From the NCBI GenBank assembly GCA_003024985.2, contig PXIH01S0004069.1: 10,733 nt of DNA. One strand, written 5' to 3'. Of the stretch, positions 7,502 to 10,733 are shown one piece after another. The notes under the pieces were generated by a model. It was not told the origin of the DNA. It made no database searches and worked only from the letters and a program-made list of their open reading frames with translations. The position numbers and the translations under genes were made by a program. Numbering within the stretch: position 1 is the stretch's first letter; every line of letters begins with the position of its first letter. This stretch comes from Euperipatoides rowelli (taxonomy: Eukaryota; Onychophora; Udeonychophora; Euonychophora; Peripatopsidae).

Positions 7502-8231
7502 TAGGTTTAATACATAGTGGAAGTTAGTGTTCAGGGTTAGGGAAAGGTTAGGACTGTAAATAATAAATAAAGCTGCTATTCATCTTGATCATGTGACTAA
7601 AAGTTCATAAAACTTTGCTTCTGCTAGGCCTGAGTTTTTGTGATATCATTTGCTATAAATGAATAGAGCTTGCTATACTTAACTATAGAATATTTGCTAT
7701 CTTTGTCAGCTTAAAGCTGGAAATAATATGGTCTAAATGTTTAAATACTTGTAAAAAATTATAATCAAATTCATCCTTTGTGCTATTATGATCCAATTTG
7801 TTTTTTTTAAAAGAACAAAATGACCTTTAGTACAAGTTAAACATACCTCTATTTACATGTTAAATCATTACAAAGAAAACAACTGTAGAGACAATTTTAT
7901 CATCAAATAATCTCAAACCAAAAAAAAAAAAAGAAAAGTGAACTCTTCAAATTGTAATCTGACTGAGAATAGCAATAGTCTTAATTTTATCTTTAAATAA
8001 CTTTTTTTTTATGCATTTTAAATTATTTTTTTCCAGTGAAATTTTTTTTATAGTAATTATCTTTGAAAATCAATAATTAAAAAAATTCTGTTACATTTGA
8101 CCTTTAAACATTTACTCAACAATTCTTCTAAACATTTAAAAAAATAAAAATAAAGTTGCTTCTGTATTTTACTAACAGCTTCAATTGAAACCAACAAACC
8201 ATATACTGTATATATATTTAAAAAAATTATA
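7502..8231. other. AT-rich stretch without supported gene
   Basis: It contains GGGTTAGGGAAAGGTTAGG near 7536-7554, which is telomere-like in only two short words, plus several poly-A and poly-T runs. Nothing coding is visible. The perfect animal branch-point word TACTAAC near 8170-8176 abuts AG and is too close to serve it. Confidence 0.5.
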
Positions 8232-8460
8232 GTGATATATCAGGTCAGTCTTATAACATTCAAGATCCATCTACAAAACAGAGTCTTACTCGTAAGGCAT
8301 TCTGATTTCCGTATTTATATAAAGATGTGCAGAACAGTCCCCCCAATTCAGGGACTATTTTGTATGTCAATTCCAACTTTTGACGGTTACCTTAGAAAAA
8401 CAAATAAGCGATTTAGACATACAATTGGTAACAAAGCTGTACCGGTATATTAAAAAATAG
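8232..8460 (+). other. Coding-like island, unidentified, followed by poly(A) signals
   Basis: This segment is low in stops in all three plus frames. One frame (8232-8453) has a non-ATG start and ends in GYLRKTNKRFRHTIGNKAVP then VY-stop. Another (8323-8460) contains FQLLTVTLEKQISDLDIQLV, an amphipathic helix-like segment, and ends at the TAG at 8458-8460. A possible acceptor, CCCCCCAATTCAG, ends at 8351. AATAAA signals follow at 8607-8612 and 8622-8627. A strong pyrimidine tract ending CTTCAG (8474-8500) also lies downstream, which would place an intron in a 3' UTR. The right frame, and whether it is a gene at all, is uncertain, and no family is recognised. Confidence 0.28.
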
Positions 8461-8983
8461 CATATACAATTAATCTTTTTTCTTTCTTCTTTTTCTTCAG
8501 TTTAATTTATAAATAACAACCTTTCTTTCATTAGCCAATTGTGTTGTTGTTTTATTTAATATTATTGTCTTTAAATAATAATATTTTTCTGTGTCATTTT
8601 AACTAGAATAAAAAGTAAATAAATAAAAAGTTATGGAATTTATTAATAGCAAAATATTAAATCATTTTAAAAGGAATCTTTTTGTTATTTTGATTAGCCA
8701 AATTATGCAATTTAACCACTAATGTAGACACAATTCCGAAAACAATTTAAATACAAGCAACTGTGCCCGAATCACAAAATTATTTGCTTTTGCAATCAGG
8801 CGATTCAATCACAGCCTTCGGTGATTGAGGCTCTTTTTAATACTTATTGTTTGGCTCCCTTATACAGTGCATATATAAGTATTCTCCTTTTAGTGTTATA
8901 TAATATGGTATCTCAGACATTTTGCTTCTTCTAATAATTTAGCATTTACATTATATTAAATGTTATATTAATTTATTAATATT
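8461..8983. other. AT-rich stretch with strong acceptor-like tract
   Basis: The pyrimidine run at 8474-8498 followed by AG at 8499-8500 is the best splice-acceptor pattern in the window, but all three frames after it meet stops quickly. Two AATAAA motifs follow at 8607-8612 and 8622-8627. A patch at 8767-8795 (CGAATCACAAAATTATTTGC) resembles 7030-7060 and may be an outer part of the direct repeat. Confidence 0.45.
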
Positions 8984-9190
8984 AAAGGTGACAATCAATG
9001 GATTTTAACATTTCTTATCAGTTATTTTAAGATAATGACTAGAAAAAATGATTCCAAATGTTTTAAAAAAGAAGAAAGGTTATTTAGAATACTATTAATA
9101 AAATTTTATTTTATAGCTCCTCCCCCTTTAAACGGAGATGTTATAAATAACCACAGGTGTTGCATGTTAGACAATGTCTGACGTCACTGG
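8984..9190 (+). repeat. Diverged direct repeat, copy 2, with promoter-like words
   Basis: Counterpart of 7132-7350, sharing TAGCTCCTCCCCCTT at 9114-9128. This copy additionally has a TATA-like TATAAATA at 9142-9149 and a perfect CRE palindrome TGACGTCA at 9179-9186. The order GC-box-like, TATA, CRE resembles a compact RNA polymerase II promoter facing right, but the first copy lacks the TATA and CRE words. The right edge overlaps the last bases of the gag relic on the other strand. Confidence 0.5.
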
Positions 9191-9860
9191 TAAAAAATTA
9201 TATCATTGTAATATGGTTTTCTATTGTTGTTTCTACTTGAAAAGTAGTTTTTTCTGTTATTGTATTTTTGTGTAGCTTGTTTTGGCATTGTCATATCATT
9301 GATAGTTTTTATGGTAGTTTTGTCCTCTGGAGTAGTTTCTTGGTCCAGGGGAACTTTTAGGTGGTATATATTTAGTTGGAGTTGAATAGTTGTTTGAAAA
9401 TGATATTTTTTGGCATTCTTTATATATGGAGTAGTTTGTCTTTTAAATTTCCTTGAAATTTCTGACAAATTTGTCTAAATCATGGTGGTCTCTTTCCTTA
9501 ACCTTTGTCTGTAAGAATGAGGGCAGTTTTCTCTTAATATTTGCACATTTTCCCAATGTGCTGTACACTCTGTATGTATAATAGATTGGAGCTGCCAAGC
9601 TTTGAGAATAAAGCCTTCACAAGCATTAACAAAGTTGTTATAGTCTAAGGCTTCCCATTCTTGGGCTATCTCATTCTTGTTAAAATATTGCAAGATAAAT
9701 TTTTCACATAAACTTTCCCAGGAGGTAGTGTCGGATAATTGAATCCAGTACCATTTGGCAGAGTTGCCGTTTAAAAATTGTAGGAAGTTCACAATTTATT
9801 CGTTTTCTTCCATGACATGGCATAGAAATTGTTCATTTGTTTGATGAAATCAGGTTCCAT
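9184..9860 (-). pseudogene. gag: Decayed LTR-retrotransposon gag fragment (Ty3/gypsy-like)
   Basis: Gag would form the capsid-like particle that packages element RNA. On the minus strand, 9792-9184 is one frame of about 200 codons interrupted by a single TAG at 9475-9477. Near its start it reads FLNGNSAKWYW and then SWESLCEKFILQYF, the hydrophobic and tryptophan-containing pattern of the Retrotrans_gag family. A region of charged and aromatic residues follows, then a tail rich in N, T, K and Q. No CCHC zinc knuckle and no protease or reverse transcriptase is visible. Upstream, a TAA at 9796-9798 closes this frame, and homologous-looking sequence continues in another frame up to an ATG at 9860, indicating a frameshift. 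Flanking LTRs were not found. It is a dead, truncated copy, and the exact clade is inferred. Confidence 0.68.
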
Positions 9861-10257
9861 TTTCTGTTTTTTAATGAATAAACAGGTCTTCTGGTGTGCA
9901 GGTTATTCAGTCTATGCCTTTTGGGTCTATCCTGAGCTGTTTAGGGATTCAGAAGATTTTCTTAATTTTCTGAACTAGATCAATTTCTCAAATATAAGCT
10001 TGTTTACCCTATTATAATTTTTGCTAATCAGAAATCATGTTCTTGTACTAACTTAATCTTGTCTTAATCTGTGGCAATGCACCAGTTTAGTTTTAGTTCT
10101 ATTGGGCATTGGGATTTTTTCAGATTGGGATAAAATATCCTGTTCCAATTTGTATTCAATTCTTTTTGGACACTGTCATTTGTAGTTGCACAAGATAATG
10201 TGTCAGTAATTACATTGTGCATGGATCAGGCAATCAAAAATACTGGAATGTGTTCCT
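9861..10257. other. Region upstream of gag relic, no clear LTR
   Basis: On the gag strand this is where a leader, primer-binding site and 5' LTR would be expected. I could not see a convincing tRNA-complementary primer site or paired direct repeats. Short open pieces just upstream of 9860 may be further gag or leader remnants. The rest is T-rich and unassigned. Confidence 0.4.
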
Positions 10258-10298
10258 TCACCCCACATTTTGCTTTATTTTTGCAAAATATGGGGTGA
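10258..10298. repeat. Inverted repeat hairpin, 16-bp stem
   Basis: TCACCCCACATTTTGC (10258-10273) and GCAAAATATGGGGTGA (10283-10298) pair with one mismatch around a 9-base T-rich loop. It could be the end of a foldback element or a cruciform. It is not followed by a run expected of a bacterial terminator, and the context is eukaryotic. Confidence 0.8.
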
Positions 10299-10570
10299 TG
10301 GGATCCTTTTCAAGACCATGGATTGGGTGATTATTTTGATATTACCAACAGAATTTCATTCCTAGACTTTTCCAAAGGGTAAGGAGGAGACCGATGGATG
10401 TCCATAACATGGAATAGGTAACTGAGTTTAATGTTAGCAGCTTGTTTTAATTTATTTCTCTATTTTTCCATGTAAACAAATTGCCCAGAGAAGAACAAAA
10501 ATTGTGAGAAGCAACAGGCTTTCCACTGCATTACTGAACTTTTTTTTAATTATGTAAGTATTGTATGAAA

Positions 10571-10650
10571 AGGGGGTAGGGGATGGGAGCTGATTGGGCA
10601 ACTAATTCTTGCCTCTGGGAGCATTTTTTTTTTTTTCATTTTTGTACTTT
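10571..10650 (+). repeat. Diverged third piece of the G-rich module
   Basis: GGGGTAGGGGATGGGAGC, then TGATTGGGCAACTAAT and GGGAGCATTTTTT, follow the same order as the block at about 5055-5150 (GGGGAGATGGGCAACCAATG, then GGGGGGAGCATTTATTTT and a T-rich tail). The decamer array is absent here. Similarity is moderate and judged by eye. Confidence 0.4.
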
Positions 10651-10733
10651 TGCCAAACTATATCATCCAAGTATGCTCATATATTGTTAATAAAAAAATT
10701 TAAGTAATCAGAAAATTATCTTTTTGTAAAAAA

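Noticed and set aside
9142-9186. LTR promoter of the gag-bearing retroelement
   Set aside because: The TATA and CRE words face right while gag reads left, and the block belongs to the direct repeat also found at 7132-7350.

Overview
This window looks like AT-rich, intron- or intergenic-type nuclear DNA from an animal, not prokaryotic or viral sequence. No open frame has the length, spacing or ribosome-binding context of a bacterial gene. The window is instead built from minisatellites, a GATA microsatellite, foldback/MITE-like copies, a probable tRNA-derived SINE, a decayed LTR-retrotransposon gag, and isolated splice- and promoter-like motifs. CpG-to-TpG variants inside the minisatellite fit a methylated animal genome. 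The repeat mix would suit a lophotrochozoan such as a mollusc, but that is a guess and not shown by the sequence.

Layout. Positions 96-170 are G-rich with quadruplex potential. Positions 231-1080 are an array of about 18 copies of a ~47-bp unit. It is followed 33 bp later by a GATA/TATC microsatellite (1113-1201) whose strand switches at a palindromic centre. A tRNA-like SINE candidate lies at 2075-2226. Two copies of one ~430-bp MITE-like element, each holding two ~180-bp subrepeats, lie in opposite orientation at 2441-2862 and 3898-4338. Two small coding-like islands sit between them. At 4563-5170 a 355-bp module is duplicated in tandem, and each copy encloses an array of the decamer TTAGGTATTC plus a G-rich block. 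A third diverged piece of the module appears at 10571-10650.

The right half holds a promoter-like cluster (5638-5800), a diverged direct repeat with a conserved GC-box-like core (7132-7350 and 8984-9190), a short frame with a strong start context (7415-7501), a coding-like island followed by polyadenylation signals (8232-8627), and a minus-strand gag relic of a Ty3/gypsy-like element broken by stops and a frameshift (9184-9860). A 16-bp-stem hairpin lies at 10258-10298.

No complete, functional protein-coding gene can be called. If a host gene crosses this window, it contributes at most small exons. The strongest observations are repeat architecture: the inverted MITE pair, the nested decamer module and the minisatellite-palindrome junction. 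I saw no convincing sign of a wholly new functional system.
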